DNA from: Deltaproteobacteria bacterium HGW-Deltaproteobacteria-8 | GTDB taxonomy: Bacteria; Desulfobacterota; Desulfovibrionia; Desulfovibrionales; Desulfovibrionaceae | Assembly (NCBI GenBank): GCA_002840405.1 | Contig: PHAR01000001.1 | Location: 671,715-735,714 of the forward strand | Direction of reading: 5' to 3' | DNA length: 64,000 nt | Shown here: positions 1-9,196 of the stretch, one piece after another | Layout: every line of letters begins with the position of its first letter | Numbering within the stretch: the first letter of the stretch is position 1 | The notes under the pieces: model-generated | Told to the model about the DNA's origin: nothing | What the model saw: the letters and a program-made list of their open reading frames with translations, nothing else | Database searches by the model: none | Program-made: the position numbers and the translations under genes

Positions 1-146
1 CAGGGCTCGGCCTGTCCGTCAGCTACGGCATCATCAAGGGCCTGGGCGGCGACATCCTGGTGGACAGCCACCAGGGGCAAGGCACCAGAGTCACGATACG
101 GCTGCCCGTGGCCCAGTCTCTTGGCGACGCCCCGTACCTGCGCTGA
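1..146 (+). CDS. Sensor histidine kinase, C-terminal fragment
   Basis: The window opens inside a gene whose last 48 codons remain (frame from base 3, stop TGA at 144-146). The peptide begins GLGLSVSYGIIKGLGG and ends in a TRVTIRLP strand. This is the G2 box and last strand of a histidine kinase ATPase domain (HATPase_c), so the product autophosphorylates a histidine in a two-component pathway. Sensor and dimerisation domains lie outside the window, so input and partner cannot be told. A short alanine/proline tail after the ATPase fold suggests no receiver domain follows. It converges on the hybrid kinase on the other strand, with about 80 bases between the stops. Confidence 0.8.
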   Translation, partial: GLGLSVSYGIIKGLGGDILVDSHQGQGTRVTIRLPVAQSLGDAPYLR

Positions 147-227
147 CCCCGGCCGACACCCCGCCCCTTCAGGCGCGCTTGCCGCGCCCAGTCAGCTCAC
201 CCCACTCTCCCGCCATTGCCGAGGGGC

Positions 228-3200
228 CTATTCCGTTGTGCCCAGACGAGTGAGGCGGGCGTTGCGGATGCGCCCAAGGATGCGCGCCAGATCCTCAAAG
301 GAAAAGGGCTTGGCAAGATAGTCGTCCATACCCGCGGCCAGGAAGCGCTCGCGGTCGCCAACCATGGCGAAGGCCGTGAGCGCGATGACCGGGATGTTTG
401 CGCAGTCCTTGAACTCAGGCCGGGTGCGGATGGCCTGGGTGGCCTCCAGGCCGTTCAGGCCAGGCATCTGGATATCCATGAGGACGCAGTCGAAGGTGCT
501 GACGCGAAGGGCGGCCAGGGCGGCCTCCCCGTCGGAAGCGCAGGTCACCAGCAGACCCTGCCGCTCAAGGCCGGTGCGCAGGGCCAGCTGGTTGATCTCC
601 TCGTCCTCCACAAGCAGCACGCGCAGGCCGAGAAGTGAGGGCGCTTCGGCCTGGGCGCCGGAATAATCGCCGGACAGATCGCCGGGCAAAGCGCTCTCCC
701 GGATGGCGTCCGGCTCGGGCACGCCAAAGGGCAGCACAAAGGAGAAGGTCGTGCCCGTGCCCACTTCCGAGGACACGTCTATGCCCGGCCCGCCGAGCAG
801 CGACACCAGCTGCCGGACGATGGCCAGCCCCAACCCGGCTCCCTGGTGCTTGCGGCTGAGTGAGCCCTCCACCTGGGTGAACATCTGAAAGGCTTGGTCC
901 AGCGACTCAAGGGGGATGCCCACGCCAGTGTCCGAGACCACGAACAGAACCCGGCATTGCGTCTTCGAACACGACCTCAGGCCCTGCACCTCCACCAGGA
1001 TTCCCCCGGACTGCGTGAACTTCACGGCGTTGCCCACGAGGTTGGAGAGCACCTGGCGCAACCGGTGGTCGTCGCCCGAAAGCCACCTCGGCAGGTCCGG
1101 GTCCAGGCGCAGGTCCAGCTCGAGGCCCTTCTGCCCTGCCGGGAGCCGGTAGAGCGTGTCCACAGAGTCCAGGATGTCACGCAGCATAAAGGGCCTTTGC
1201 ATCAGCACGAACTTGCGGGCCTCGATGCGCGAGAGGTCCAGGATGTCGCCCAGGAGGCTGGTCAGCCGCTGGCTGGATTGGATGGCCGCCTGGGCGTAGC
1301 GCTTCTGCTCCCCGGTAAGAGCCGAGCCGTCCAACAGCTGGATCATGCCCACGATGCCGTTCAGCGGGGTGCGGATCTCATGGCTCATATTGGCCAGAAA
1401 CTCGCTCTTGGCGCGGTTGGCTGCGTCGGCGGCGTCGCGGGCCTGGGTCAGGGCCTCCTCGTACATCTTGCGCTCGGTGTTGTCGCGGTAGATGGACAGG
1501 TTCATGGGCCTGTCGCCCTGCTGCATGCGCCTGCCGGTGACGTCCACCCAACGCACGTCACCACCCTTGCGGATGATGCGGAAGCTGTAGCGCGCATCGT
1601 CCCGGCGCCCTGCCATGCGGTCCGTCAGGCTCTGGCGCACCAGGTCACGGTCGTCCGGGTGCACCAGCCTCCATATGTCCCCGGTCGAGAGGGCGTACAG
1701 CTCTTCCGGGCTGTAGCCAAAGAGCTCGCAAAAGGCCGGATTGACCCAGGAGAACACCGGGGACAGGCCCTCCTGGATGGCGATGGCGTCCAGGGACTGC
1801 TCGAAGAGGGTGCGGTAGCGTTCCTCGCTCTCGCCCAGAGCCTGCTCGGAGCGCTTGCGCTCAGTGATATCCGTGCTGGTCCCGACCAGCCTGACGGGCG
1901 CGCCCAATGCGTTGCGGTCCACCACCCGGCTGCGCGTGAGGATCCACTTCCATTCGCCGGACTTGGCGCGCATGCGCAGCTCAAAGGTGCTGGTCTCGGT
2001 GTCCTTCAGGAAGGTCTCGGCGGCCGTGCTTATGGTCGCCAGATCATCCGGGTGCAGGAGTTTTGAAAAGCTCGCAAAGTCAGCCGGGAACTCGCCAGGC
2101 TTGTAGCCCAGCAGGGTGTAGCAGCGCGGGCTGAAGTAGACCTCGCCGCTGTCCACCCGCCAGTCCCAGAGCCCGTCGTTGGCCGCGTCCAGGGCCAACT
2201 GCAGGCGCTCGCGGCTCTCAAACAGGGCCTCCTCGGCCTTCTTGCGCTCGGTGATGTCCCGGAAGGTCCAGATTCTTCCATAGTTGACGCCGTCGCGCGA
2301 CAGAACCGGCCCGGAGTACCTGTCCAGAACCGTGCCGTTCTTGAGTTCAACCTCATCACGGCTGGTCTCGCTGGGGTGGCTGTAGAGGTAGTGCACCTTC
2401 TCCAGAAACTTGTCCGGATGTTTCGTTATGGAGACAACATAATTGAGCAGCTCGGTATCATCCGTCGTGTCGAGCAGGGATAGGGGGGCGTTGAACAGCT
2501 CAAGGGTCCTCTGGTTGATCAGGACCCGCTCCTGCTTCTCGTTCACCACAAGAATCCCGTCGAGAGACGCGTTCGTCTGCGCCTCAAGCAGGGCCGTCTT
2601 CGCCAGCAGGGCCTCTTCGGCGCGCTTGCGCTCGTCGATGTCGCGGCAGGAGACCAGGATGCGCTCCTGTCCCAGGACCAGGGCCCGGCGGATGGAAACA
2701 TCGACCCAGAACAGAGTGCCATCACGCCGCTTGGACAACCACTCGGCCACCTGGGGCGTCCCCTCGTAGGCCTTGCGCATGAGCTCCATGGCATGGACAT
2801 TATCATAGGGCGGGTATCCGGCGCTGGTAATCTCCACCGGGAGGCTCAGCATCTCCTCGCGCGTGTAGCCATATACCTCGCAGGCCCGCTGGTTCACGTC
2901 CAAGGTGCGCCCGGACGGCCAGGCGTGGATGAAGATGAGGTCGCTCACGGAGTTGAAGATGGTGCGGAAGCGCTCCTCGCTCGTGCGCAGTTCGCCCAGA
3001 GTGGCGCTGAGCTCGGCCACCTTGGCGCGCACCCTGCGGCGCAGGAGGATGTTGAGGAAGCCAAGGACCAGCGTCACGGCAGCGATGCCGCAGAACACGA
3101 GGAACACGAGGCGCAGGTTGTACCGGCTGACGATGGGCGCGCCCAGCCACTTCTCCTCAATGGCCTTGCCTTCCTCGGCCGGAATGGCGGCAAAGCCCTG

Positions 3201-3938
3201 CTCGACGAGGGCAAGCAGGCCGGTGTCGCCCTTTTTCACGGCCCGGTGGAAGGCTCCGGAATAAAGCACAAAGCCCTGCCGGAACTCGGAATCCAGATTG
3301 TACTTGTACAGGTAGTACAGGGCAGGCGGGGCATCGATGGAGAAGATGCGGATGTCGCCCGTGCGGGCCGCGTTGATGATGCCCTCGTAGCTGTCGAACT
3401 CCTTGAGTGAGTGGATGCCGTAGCGCTCAAGCACGTCAATGACCGCGTCCCCGGCCTTCACGCCAACAGTGAAGCCGCGCAGGGCCTGGACGTCATTGAT
3501 GCCGCCCAGGCTTTTGTGGAAGAACACGGGCACGTCGAGCTGGGCGTAGGGCTTGGTGAAATCATAGATCTTGGCGCGGGCTTCGTTGTAGAAGATGGTG
3601 TCGATGACATCGGCGTGGCCCGCGCGCATGAACCGCTGAGCGGCATCCCAGTCCATGGCCTGCAGGACCACGCGCACGCCCGTGGCCTTTTCCCAGGCCT
3701 TCCACTGGTCCACCACGATGCCCTGGACCTGTCCTTCGTTGTTGCGAAAGATGTACGGCGGGTAGTTGTCGTCACAGACCACGGTGATGGACGCCGGGCG
3801 CACAAAGCCCGCGCCTTTCTGGACGCCATCCTGAACAGCTCCGGCCTGTTGGGAAAGGCCGCACAGCAGCAGGACGGCGGCAAGGACCGCCGGCCACAGG
3901 CAGCGTCGTTTTATGTGCTTCACCGGGCAGTGGCTCAA
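228..3938 (-). CDS. Hybrid sensor histidine kinase with periplasmic SBP_bac_3 sensor, PAS domains and receiver
   Basis: 1236 residues. In order: an N-terminal signal/membrane segment (about 12-34); a periplasmic solute-binding domain of the SBP_bac_3 type (about 50-270, opening with a CDDNYPPY motif usual in amino-acid-binding and BvgS-like sensors); a transmembrane helix (about 273-296); four PAS/PAC units (about 320-820); a HisKA domain with the phospho-accepting His in [12 protein letters not shown] near 854; HATPase with DTGVGI and GAGLGLAI boxes; and a C-terminal receiver with phospho-Asp in LMDIQMPG near 1153. It is an inner-membrane kinase sensing a small periplasmic ligand and relaying phosphate internally. 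No separate response regulator or Hpt protein lies beside it, so the final target is unknown. The start is the Met ahead of the basic signal region. Confidence 0.9.
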   Translation of the reverse strand: MSHCPVKHIKRRCLWPAVLAAVLLLCGLSQQAGAVQDGVQKGAGFVRPASITVVCDDNYPPYIFRNNEGQVQGIVVDQWKAWEKATGVRVVLQAMDWDAAQRFMRAGHADVIDTIFYNEARAKIYDFTKPYAQLDVPVFFHKSLGGINDVQALRGFTVGVKAGDAVIDVLERYGIHSLKEFDSYEGIINAARTGDIRIFSIDAPPALYYLYKYNLDSEFRQGFVLYSGAFHRAVKKGDTGLLALVEQGFAAIPAEEGKAIEEKWLGAPIVSRYNLRLVFLVFCGIAAVTLVLGFLNILLRRRVRAKVAELSATLGELRTSEERFRTIFNSVSDLIFIHAWPSGRTLDVNQRACEVYGYTREEMLSLPVEITSAGYPPYDNVHAMELMRKAYEGTPQVAEWLSKRRDGTLFWVDVSIRRALVLGQERILVSCRDIDERKRAEEALLAKTALLEAQTNASLDGILVVNEKQERVLINQRTLELFNAPLSLLDTTDDTELLNYVVSITKHPDKFLEKVHYLYSHPSETSRDEVELKNGTVLDRYSGPVLSRDGVNYGRIWTFRDITERKKAEEALFESRERLQLALDAANDGLWDWRVDSGEVYFSPRCYTLLGYKPGEFPADFASFSKLLHPDDLATISTAAETFLKDTETSTFELRMRAKSGEWKWILTRSRVVDRNALGAPVRLVGTSTDITERKRSEQALGESEERYRTLFEQSLDAIAIQEGLSPVFSWVNPAFCELFGYSPEELYALSTGDIWRLVHPDDRDLVRQSLTDRMAGRRDDARYSFRIIRKGGDVRWVDVTGRRMQQGDRPMNLSIYRDNTERKMYEEALTQARDAADAANRAKSEFLANMSHEIRTPLNGIVGMIQLLDGSALTGEQKRYAQAAIQSSQRLTSLLGDILDLSRIEARKFVLMQRPFMLRDILDSVDTLYRLPAGQKGLELDLRLDPDLPRWLSGDDHRLRQVLSNLVGNAVKFTQSGGILVEVQGLRSCSKTQCRVLFVVSDTGVGIPLESLDQAFQMFTQVEGSLSRKHQGAGLGLAIVRQLVSLLGGPGIDVSSEVGTGTTFSFVLPFGVPEPDAIRESALPGDLSGDYSGAQAEAPSLLGLRVLLVEDEEINQLALRTGLERQGLLVTCASDGEAALAALRVSTFDCVLMDIQMPGLNGLEATQAIRTRPEFKDCANIPVIALTAFAMVGDRERFLAAGMDDYLAKPFSFEDLARILGRIRNARLTRLGTTE

Positions 3939-4051
3939 AGCGCACCAGAACCAATCAATGCGGTTATTCGAACGGTATCAACGTAATCCAGTTTTCCGGG
4001 CAGGAGCAAGGGGAATGTTCTGGAGGGCGCAAACCGCTTTGACCGCGCGCT

Positions 4052-4088
4052 AAAAGCCCCCGGCACCTCTGCGGCGCCGGGGGCTTTG
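4052..4088 (-). terminator. Rho-independent terminator of the liv operon (works in both directions)
   Basis: A perfect 12-bp stem (4053-4064 with 4076-4087) around an 11-base loop, flanked by A-rich and T-rich ends on both sides. It lies 32 bases past the livF stop on the minus strand, so it ends the branched-chain amino acid operon. It may also block reading in the other direction. Confidence 0.85.
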
Positions 4089-4119
4089 GTTGTTTGAACA
4101 GGCTGTGGAATTCTGTGGA

Positions 4120-4839
4120 CTACTCGCCCAGGTAGGCCTTGCGGATGTCCGGGTTGGCCAGAAGGGCGCCCGCCTCGTCCTCCATGACCACGTTGCCGGT
4201 CTCCAGCACGTAGCCACGAGTGGAGGCCTGCAGGGCCAGATTGGCGTTCTGCTCCACCAGGACCACGGTGACGCCGTCGGCCTCGTTGATCTCGCGGATG
4301 ATGCGAAAGATCTGCTGCACGATGAGCGGGGCCAGGCCCAGGCTCGGCTCGTCCAGCAAGAGCAGGCGCGGGCGGCTCATGAGCGCGCGGCCCATGGCCA
4401 GCATCTGCTGCTCGCCGCCGGACAGGGTGCCGCCATGCTGCCTGCGGCGCTCCAGGAGGATGGGGAAGAGCTGGAACACGCGGTTCATGTCGTGGGCGAT
4501 GCCGGCCTTGTCCTTGCGGAAGAAGGCGCCCATGTCCAGGTTCTCCTCAACAGTCAGGCGGGGGAAGATGCGCCGGCCCTCGGGCACCTGGCACAGGCCG
4601 CGTGCGGGCAAGAGGTCCGCCGCGATGCCGTCGATGCGCGCGCCGTCGTAATAGATCTCGCCGCCCGTAAGCGGCAGCACGCCGGAAATGCTCATGAGCG
4701 TGGTGGACTTGCCCGCGCCGTTGGCTCCGATGATGCTCACCACCTCGCCGGGATACACCACGAGCGAAATGTCCTTGATGGCCTTGATGCGGCCATAGGC
4801 GGCCGAGACGTTCTTCAGTTCGAGGATGGGTTCGCGCAT
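4120..4839 (-). CDS. livF: Branched-chain amino acid ABC transporter, ATPase LivF
   Basis: 239 residues, the normal length for LivF. Walker A GANGAGKST is at 38-46, the ABC signature LSGGEQQ at 139-145 and Walker B LLLLDEP at 159-165. It is one of the two cytoplasmic ATPases powering uptake of leucine, isoleucine and valine through LivHM. It is the last gene of livG-livK-livH-livM-livF, starts 3 bases after livM stops, and is followed by a strong terminator. LivF rather than LivG is chosen because of the canonical LSGGEQQ signature and the short C-terminus ending in the usual AYLG-like motif. Confidence 0.95.
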   Translation of the reverse strand: MREPILELKNVSAAYGRIKAIKDISLVVYPGEVVSIIGANGAGKSTTLMSISGVLPLTGGEIYYDGARIDGIAADLLPARGLCQVPEGRRIFPRLTVEENLDMGAFFRKDKAGIAHDMNRVFQLFPILLERRRQHGGTLSGGEQQMLAMGRALMSRPRLLLLDEPSLGLAPLIVQQIFRIIREINEADGVTVVLVEQNANLALQASTRGYVLETGNVVMEDEAGALLANPDIRKAYLGE

Positions 4840-4842
4840 GGC

Positions 4843-6057
4843 CTAGTCCCTCTCCTCGCTGCGCGTGCCCATGCGCTTGGCGGGCCACAGGCCCTTGGGC
4901 CGGAAGATCATCATCACGGCCATGACCCCGCCGAAGACGAACATGCGGTAGAGCTCAAACCCGCGGAAGACCTCGGGCAGGGCGATGAGCGCCAGCGCCC
5001 CCAGGATCACGCCAGGAATGGAACCCATGCCGCCCAGCACCACCATGGCCAGCACCATGGCCGACTCGATGAAGGTGAAGGACTCCGGGCTGACGAAACG
5101 CATGCGCGCGGCGAAAAAGGCTCCGGCCAGGCCGCCGAAGATGGCGCCAAGAGAATAGGCCAGAAGCTTGATGCCAAGGGTGTTCACGCCCATGAGCTCG
5201 GCTGCGGTCTGGTCCTCGCGCACGGCCTCAAACGCGCGGCCGATGCGCGAGTGGTTGAGCCGGTACACAGCCACCACCGTGCACACGGCCAGGGCCAGGA
5301 TGACGTAGTAGAACTGCTCCAGGCTGCCGAGCCAGATGTGCTCGATCTTCCCGTCGCTCCACCAGTAGGCGCCCGGGGGCTTGATGCCCAGGATGCCGTT
5401 GGGGCCGTTGGTCAGGCTCATCCAGTTGTTCAGCACGATGCGCACGATCTCGCCGAAGCCCAGGGTGACAATGGCCAGGTAGTCGCCGCGCATGCGCAGG
5501 GTGGGATAGCCGATGATGCACCCGGCGCAGGCCGAGAAGGCCCCGGCGATGGGCAGGCTGAGCCAGAAGGACAGGCCGAAGTGCACGGACAGAAGCGCGT
5601 AGGTGTACGCACCCACGCCGTAGAAGGCGATGTAGCCGAGATCCAGCAGGCCGGCCATGCCCACGACCACGTTGAGGCCCAGGCCCAGGCAGATGTAAAC
5701 CAGGACGCTGATGGCCACGTCTTGGGCGTAGCGTTCGGTGAGAAGCGGAAAAACCAAGGCTCCGGCCAGGACCAGCACCAGCCAGATCCAACTGGGCACG
5801 CGGCCCGTGGCCTTGCTGAAGACTGTGGACACAGCTTCGGCCGGGCGGGACACGAAGTCGAACACCCCGTGCTGCTTAAGCTGCCAAAAGGCCAGGAGAA
5901 TGGCCGAGGCCAAGGCCAACGTGCTCCAGAGGGCAAAGCTGTCGGCGAACTCCAAGCCCTCTGGCTTGATGCCGAGAAGCGGCCACAGGAGCGCAAAAAG
6001 CCAGAGCATGGCCACGGCGTAGCCGAGCCAGAGCTTCCTAGACGCGGGTATCGTCAA
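4843..6057 (-). CDS. livM: Branched-chain amino acid ABC transporter permease LivM
   Basis: 404 residues with about ten hydrophobic segments. The BPD_transp_2 permease core (about 120-385) contains the LivM pattern with GYPTLRMRGDYLAIVTLGFGE and the EDQTAAELMGVN coupling loop that contacts the ATPase. The roughly 120-residue N-terminal membrane extension is usual for LivM in this group. It forms the inner-membrane channel together with LivH. The chosen start overlaps the end of livH by 20 bases, which fits translational coupling within the operon. Confidence 0.93.
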   Translation of the reverse strand: MTIPASRKLWLGYAVAMLWLFALLWPLLGIKPEGLEFADSFALWSTLALASAILLAFWQLKQHGVFDFVSRPAEAVSTVFSKATGRVPSWIWLVLVLAGALVFPLLTERYAQDVAISVLVYICLGLGLNVVVGMAGLLDLGYIAFYGVGAYTYALLSVHFGLSFWLSLPIAGAFSACAGCIIGYPTLRMRGDYLAIVTLGFGEIVRIVLNNWMSLTNGPNGILGIKPPGAYWWSDGKIEHIWLGSLEQFYYVILALAVCTVVAVYRLNHSRIGRAFEAVREDQTAAELMGVNTLGIKLLAYSLGAIFGGLAGAFFAARMRFVSPESFTFIESAMVLAMVVLGGMGSIPGVILGALALIALPEVFRGFELYRMFVFGGVMAVMMIFRPKGLWPAKRMGTRSEERD

Positions 6058-6940
6058 CGTTCTCTCCCATGATGCCTGTGGGCATGAAATAGAGCACCCC
6101 GATAAGGATGATGAAGGCGAACACGTCCTTGTATTCGCTGGAGATGTACCCTGCTGCGAAGACCTCTATCATGCCGATGAGGAGCCCGCCGAGCATGGCC
6201 CCGGTAATGTTGCCGATGCCGCCAAGCACTGCGGCCGAGAAGGCCTTCACGCCGAGGACAAAGCCCATGTCGTAGCGCACGCTGCCGTAGTACATGCCGA
6301 CCATGATGCCTGCGGCGCAGGCCAGGGCCGCGCCAATGGCGAAGGTCAGGCTGATGATGCGGCTGGAGTTGATGCCCACCAGCGCGCTCATGGTCTTGTC
6401 CTGGGCCGTGGCGCGCATGGCCTTGCCGATGCGCGTCTTGAAGACCAGGAAATTCAGGCCTACAAGGAGAACCACCGTGATGCCGACGATGACGACCTGC
6501 ATGTAGGAGACCACGGCCCCGCCGATCTCGAAGCCCCCCTGGACCATCTCGCCGGGGTAGGCGCGGTCGTACACACCCTGGGTCAGCATCAGGCCATTCT
6601 GCAAAAATATGGACATGCCGAGCGCGGAGAGCAGCACGGACAGTCGAGAGGAAGAGCGCAAGGGCTTGTAGACCAGCTTTTCAACGGCCATGGCCAAAAG
6701 CGCGCAGTAGCCCATGGCCAGCACCAGGGCCACGCCCAGGCAGACAAAGGGCGGATAGCCCTGGGCGACCATCCAGCTGATGAGGATGACCCCCATGTAG
6801 CCACCAGCGGCGAAGATCTCGCCGTGGGCAAAATTGATGAGCTGGATGATGCCGTAGACCATGGTGTAGCCAAGGGCCACCAGGGCGTACACTCCGCCCA
6901 GGGTGATGCCGTTGACCAGCTGCTGGAGAAAAACTTCCAC
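6038..6940 (-). CDS. livH: Branched-chain amino acid ABC transporter permease LivH
   Basis: 300 residues, the typical LivH length. It opens FLQQLVNGITLGGVYALVALGYTMVYGI, the diagnostic first helix of the family, and has about eight membrane segments. The cytoplasmic coupling loop RATAQDKTMSALVGIN lies near 190-205. It pairs with LivM to form the channel for branched-chain amino acids. It follows livK across a short spacer holding a stable hairpin (6961-6985), so its expression may be set lower than that of the binding protein. Confidence 0.94.
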   Translation of the reverse strand: MEVFLQQLVNGITLGGVYALVALGYTMVYGIIQLINFAHGEIFAAGGYMGVILISWMVAQGYPPFVCLGVALVLAMGYCALLAMAVEKLVYKPLRSSSRLSVLLSALGMSIFLQNGLMLTQGVYDRAYPGEMVQGGFEIGGAVVSYMQVVIVGITVVLLVGLNFLVFKTRIGKAMRATAQDKTMSALVGINSSRIISLTFAIGAALACAAGIMVGMYYGSVRYDMGFVLGVKAFSAAVLGGIGNITGAMLGGLLIGMIEVFAAGYISSEYKDVFAFIILIGVLYFMPTGIMGENVDDTRV

Positions 6941-6960
6941 GTGATGTGCGCCTTATGAAA

Positions 6961-6985
6961 GGCGGGGGCCAAAGAGGCCCCCGCC
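6961..6985 (-). terminator. Intra-operon hairpin between livK and livH, probable attenuator or mRNA stabiliser
   Basis: A perfect 10-bp GC-rich stem (6961-6970 with 6976-6985) with a 5-base loop, in the 71-base gap between livK and livH. On the minus strand it is followed by only three T residues, so termination would be partial. Hairpins placed just after a binding-protein gene commonly raise its message level over the permeases. Confidence 0.6.
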
Positions 6986-7011
6986 AGTGCTGTCGATGCG
7001 TGCGGAGCGGT

Positions 7012-8178
7012 CTACTTCTTGTAGAGCTGGCCGTTCTCGGGATTCCAGAAGTTCTCGAACTTGCCGTCCTTGACCACCTGGATCACGTAGTTGGAGCCGG
7101 AATCGCCGTTCTCCTTGTACTTGATCTGCTTGGAGGCGCCGGCGAAGTCAAGCTTGTCCAGCTCGGCCTTGACCTTCACGGGGTCGGTGCCGCCAGCGGC
7201 CTTGACGGCCTTCAGGTAGGCCACGGCGGAGTCGTAGGCATAGGCGGAGTAGGCGCCGGGCTCGCCGAGCTTCTTGTAGGCATCGGCGAACTTCTTGTAG
7301 GACGGGGTTTCCTTGTCGGTGTAGCCAAAGGTCAGGAACACGCCCTCGGCGTCCTTCTTGGCCAGCTCCATCAGCTGCGGATGGTACACGGCGTCCTGGG
7401 CCAGGATCTTGGTCTTGACGCCCATGCGGGCGATCTGGATGAGCATGGGGGCTGCGGCGGCGGAATTCTGCAGGCTGACGTAGAAGACGTCGGGCTTGGC
7501 GGCCTTGACCTTGGTCAGCACGGCGGAGAAGTCCTTGTCGCCCTGGTTCACGTGCTCGTGGCCCAGCACCTTGAGACCGGCGGCCACGGCGAGCTTCTCG
7601 ACGTTGTCGGCCAGGCCCTGGGAATAGGTGGTCTTGTCGTCCACGAGGTAGACGGTCTTGCCCTTCAGGAACTCCTGAATGAACTTCACGGCGGCCTTGC
7701 TCTGGTCGTCGTCACGTCCGCAGGTGCGGTACATGAACTTGTGGCCGCTCTCGGTGACCTTCTCGTTGGTGGAGGCCGGGGTGATCATGAAAATCTTGGC
7801 GGCCATGAGCGGCTCGGCGGCCGGGATGGTGGCGCTGGAGCAGTACGCGCCGATGACGGCGGTGACCTTCTCGTTGATGAGCTTGTTGGCTGCGGCCACG
7901 CTCTGGCGCGGGTCGCAGGAGGTGTCCTCGGCCTGCAGGGTGACCGGGCCAAGGGGACCCATCTCGGGGTTCATGACCTCGATGGCGGCGAGCACGCCGT
8001 TCTTGATGTCGTTGCCGTCAGCGGCGTACTGGCCGGTCAGGGGGCTCAGGCTGCCGATCTTGATGCCCGTGGCCTTGGGGGCCTCGGCCTTCTTCTCTTC
8101 CTTCTTCTCGCCGCCGCAGCCAACGGCCACGAACGAAACGAGCAGCAACAAGGACAGGAAATACAACGCGCGTTTCAT
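7012..8178 (-). CDS. livK: Branched-chain amino acid ABC transporter substrate-binding lipoprotein LivK/LivJ
   Basis: 388 residues. A lipoprotein signal peptide ends in the lipobox VAVGC with the lipidated Cys at 21, followed by a charged lysine/glutamate linker (GGEKKEEKKAE). The mature part is a Peripla_BP_6 type I binding fold opening IKIGSLSPLTGQYA. It captures branched-chain amino acids (or a related small molecule) and hands them to LivHM. The lipid anchor rather than a free periplasmic form is a departure from E. coli LivK. It is the second gene of the operon, 24 bases after livG. Confidence 0.93.
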   Translation of the reverse strand: MKRALYFLSLLLLVSFVAVGCGGEKKEEKKAEAPKATGIKIGSLSPLTGQYAADGNDIKNGVLAAIEVMNPEMGPLGPVTLQAEDTSCDPRQSVAAANKLINEKVTAVIGAYCSSATIPAAEPLMAAKIFMITPASTNEKVTESGHKFMYRTCGRDDDQSKAAVKFIQEFLKGKTVYLVDDKTTYSQGLADNVEKLAVAAGLKVLGHEHVNQGDKDFSAVLTKVKAAKPDVFYVSLQNSAAAAPMLIQIARMGVKTKILAQDAVYHPQLMELAKKDAEGVFLTFGYTDKETPSYKKFADAYKKLGEPGAYSAYAYDSAVAYLKAVKAAGGTDPVKVKAELDKLDFAGASKQIKYKENGDSGSNYVIQVVKDGKFENFWNPENGQLYKK

Positions 8179-8202
8179 CTCATCTTCCCCCTGTTAGTAG
8201 AT

Positions 8203-8961
8203 TTATCCGTGGCCCAGATATGCCTCAATCACCTGCGGGTCGCGCTGAATTGCTTCAGGCTTGCCCTCGGCGATCATCACACCGTGATCAAGAACGACAA
8301 TGTGGCGGCAGATGCCCATGACGACCTTCATGTCGTGCTCCACCATGAGAATGCTGACGCCAAGGGAGCTGATGCGCCCGATGGTGTTCATGAGCTCCCG
8401 GCTCTCGGCCGGGTTCAGGCCCGCCGCGGGCTCATCGAGAAGAAGCGTCTGGGGCTCGCTGGCCAGGGCCCGGGCGATCTCCAGCCTGCGCTGCAGACCG
8501 TAGGCCATGTTCGAGGCCACCTCGTCCGCGAAGTCCGCAAGGCCCATGAACTCCAGGGACTCCAGGGCCTTGTCGCGGATGCGCCGCTCCTCCCGCTTTT
8601 GCGTCGGGGTGCGCAGGATGGCCCCGAGCACGCCCTCGCGGGTGCGGCTGTGCTGGGCCACCATGACATTTTCCAACGCTGTCATATTCTGGAAAAGCCT
8701 GATGTTCTGAAAGGTGCGCGCCACACCCAGGGCCAGGATCTTGTGCGGCCGCAGCGCGCGCAAGGGCTTGCCGCCGTAGCTCACCTGCCCGGAAGACGTC
8801 TGGTAAACGCCGGTAATAACGTTAAAAACAGTGGTCTTGCCTGCTCCATTGGGACCGATGAGCCCCACGATGTCCCCTTCGCTCACGCGAAAGGAAACGT
8901 CCGTGAGCGCCTGCAATCCGCCGAAGCGCACGCTGATGTCGGAAAGTTCCAAAATTGCCAT
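8203..8961 (-). CDS. livG: Branched-chain amino acid ABC transporter, ATPase LivG
   Basis: 252 residues. Walker A GPNGAGKT is at 36-43 and Walker B LLLDEP at 173-178. The ABC signature is degenerate (YGLQRR at 154-159), as is normal for LivG, and the extra helical insert with VAQHSR is present. It is the partner ATPase of LivF. It is unusual that livG leads the operon, ahead of the binding protein. No clear Shine-Dalgarno sequence precedes the ATG, and a good promoter ends only about a dozen bases upstream (8973-9002), so the message may be nearly leaderless. Confidence 0.94.
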   Translation of the reverse strand: MAILELSDISVRFGGLQALTDVSFRVSEGDIVGLIGPNGAGKTTVFNVITGVYQTSSGQVSYGGKPLRALRPHKILALGVARTFQNIRLFQNMTALENVMVAQHSRTREGVLGAILRTPTQKREERRIRDKALESLEFMGLADFADEVASNMAYGLQRRLEIARALASEPQTLLLDEPAAGLNPAESRELMNTIGRISSLGVSILMVEHDMKVVMGICRHIVVLDHGVMIAEGKPEAIQRDPQVIEAYLGHG

Positions 8962-8972
8962 AAGTGCCGTAG

Positions 8973-9002
8973 AGTATACAGAACCCCGGCGAATAAAATC
9001 AA
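8973..9002 (-). promoter_or_regulatory. Sigma-70-type promoter of the liv operon
   Basis: On the minus strand TTGATT (9002-8997) and TATACT (8978-8973) are separated by 18 bases. The predicted start of transcription is about 8966, only about five bases before the livG ATG at 8961. Confidence 0.5.
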
Positions 9003-9196
9003 GCTCGAAGATGGAGGAAATGCGTGGCGCATGTCTCTATCCCTTTGTGGCCGGGGTTTTTCAGATGCCAAACACTTTCACACAGAATATTGTTCGGCAC
9101 AGGAACCATCAGCACGAAACCCCGCGCACGCGCACTTGCCGGTTGGCGGATTTCCGGCTAAAGGACTTTTTTACACCACACCAGAAAAGAGACCCC

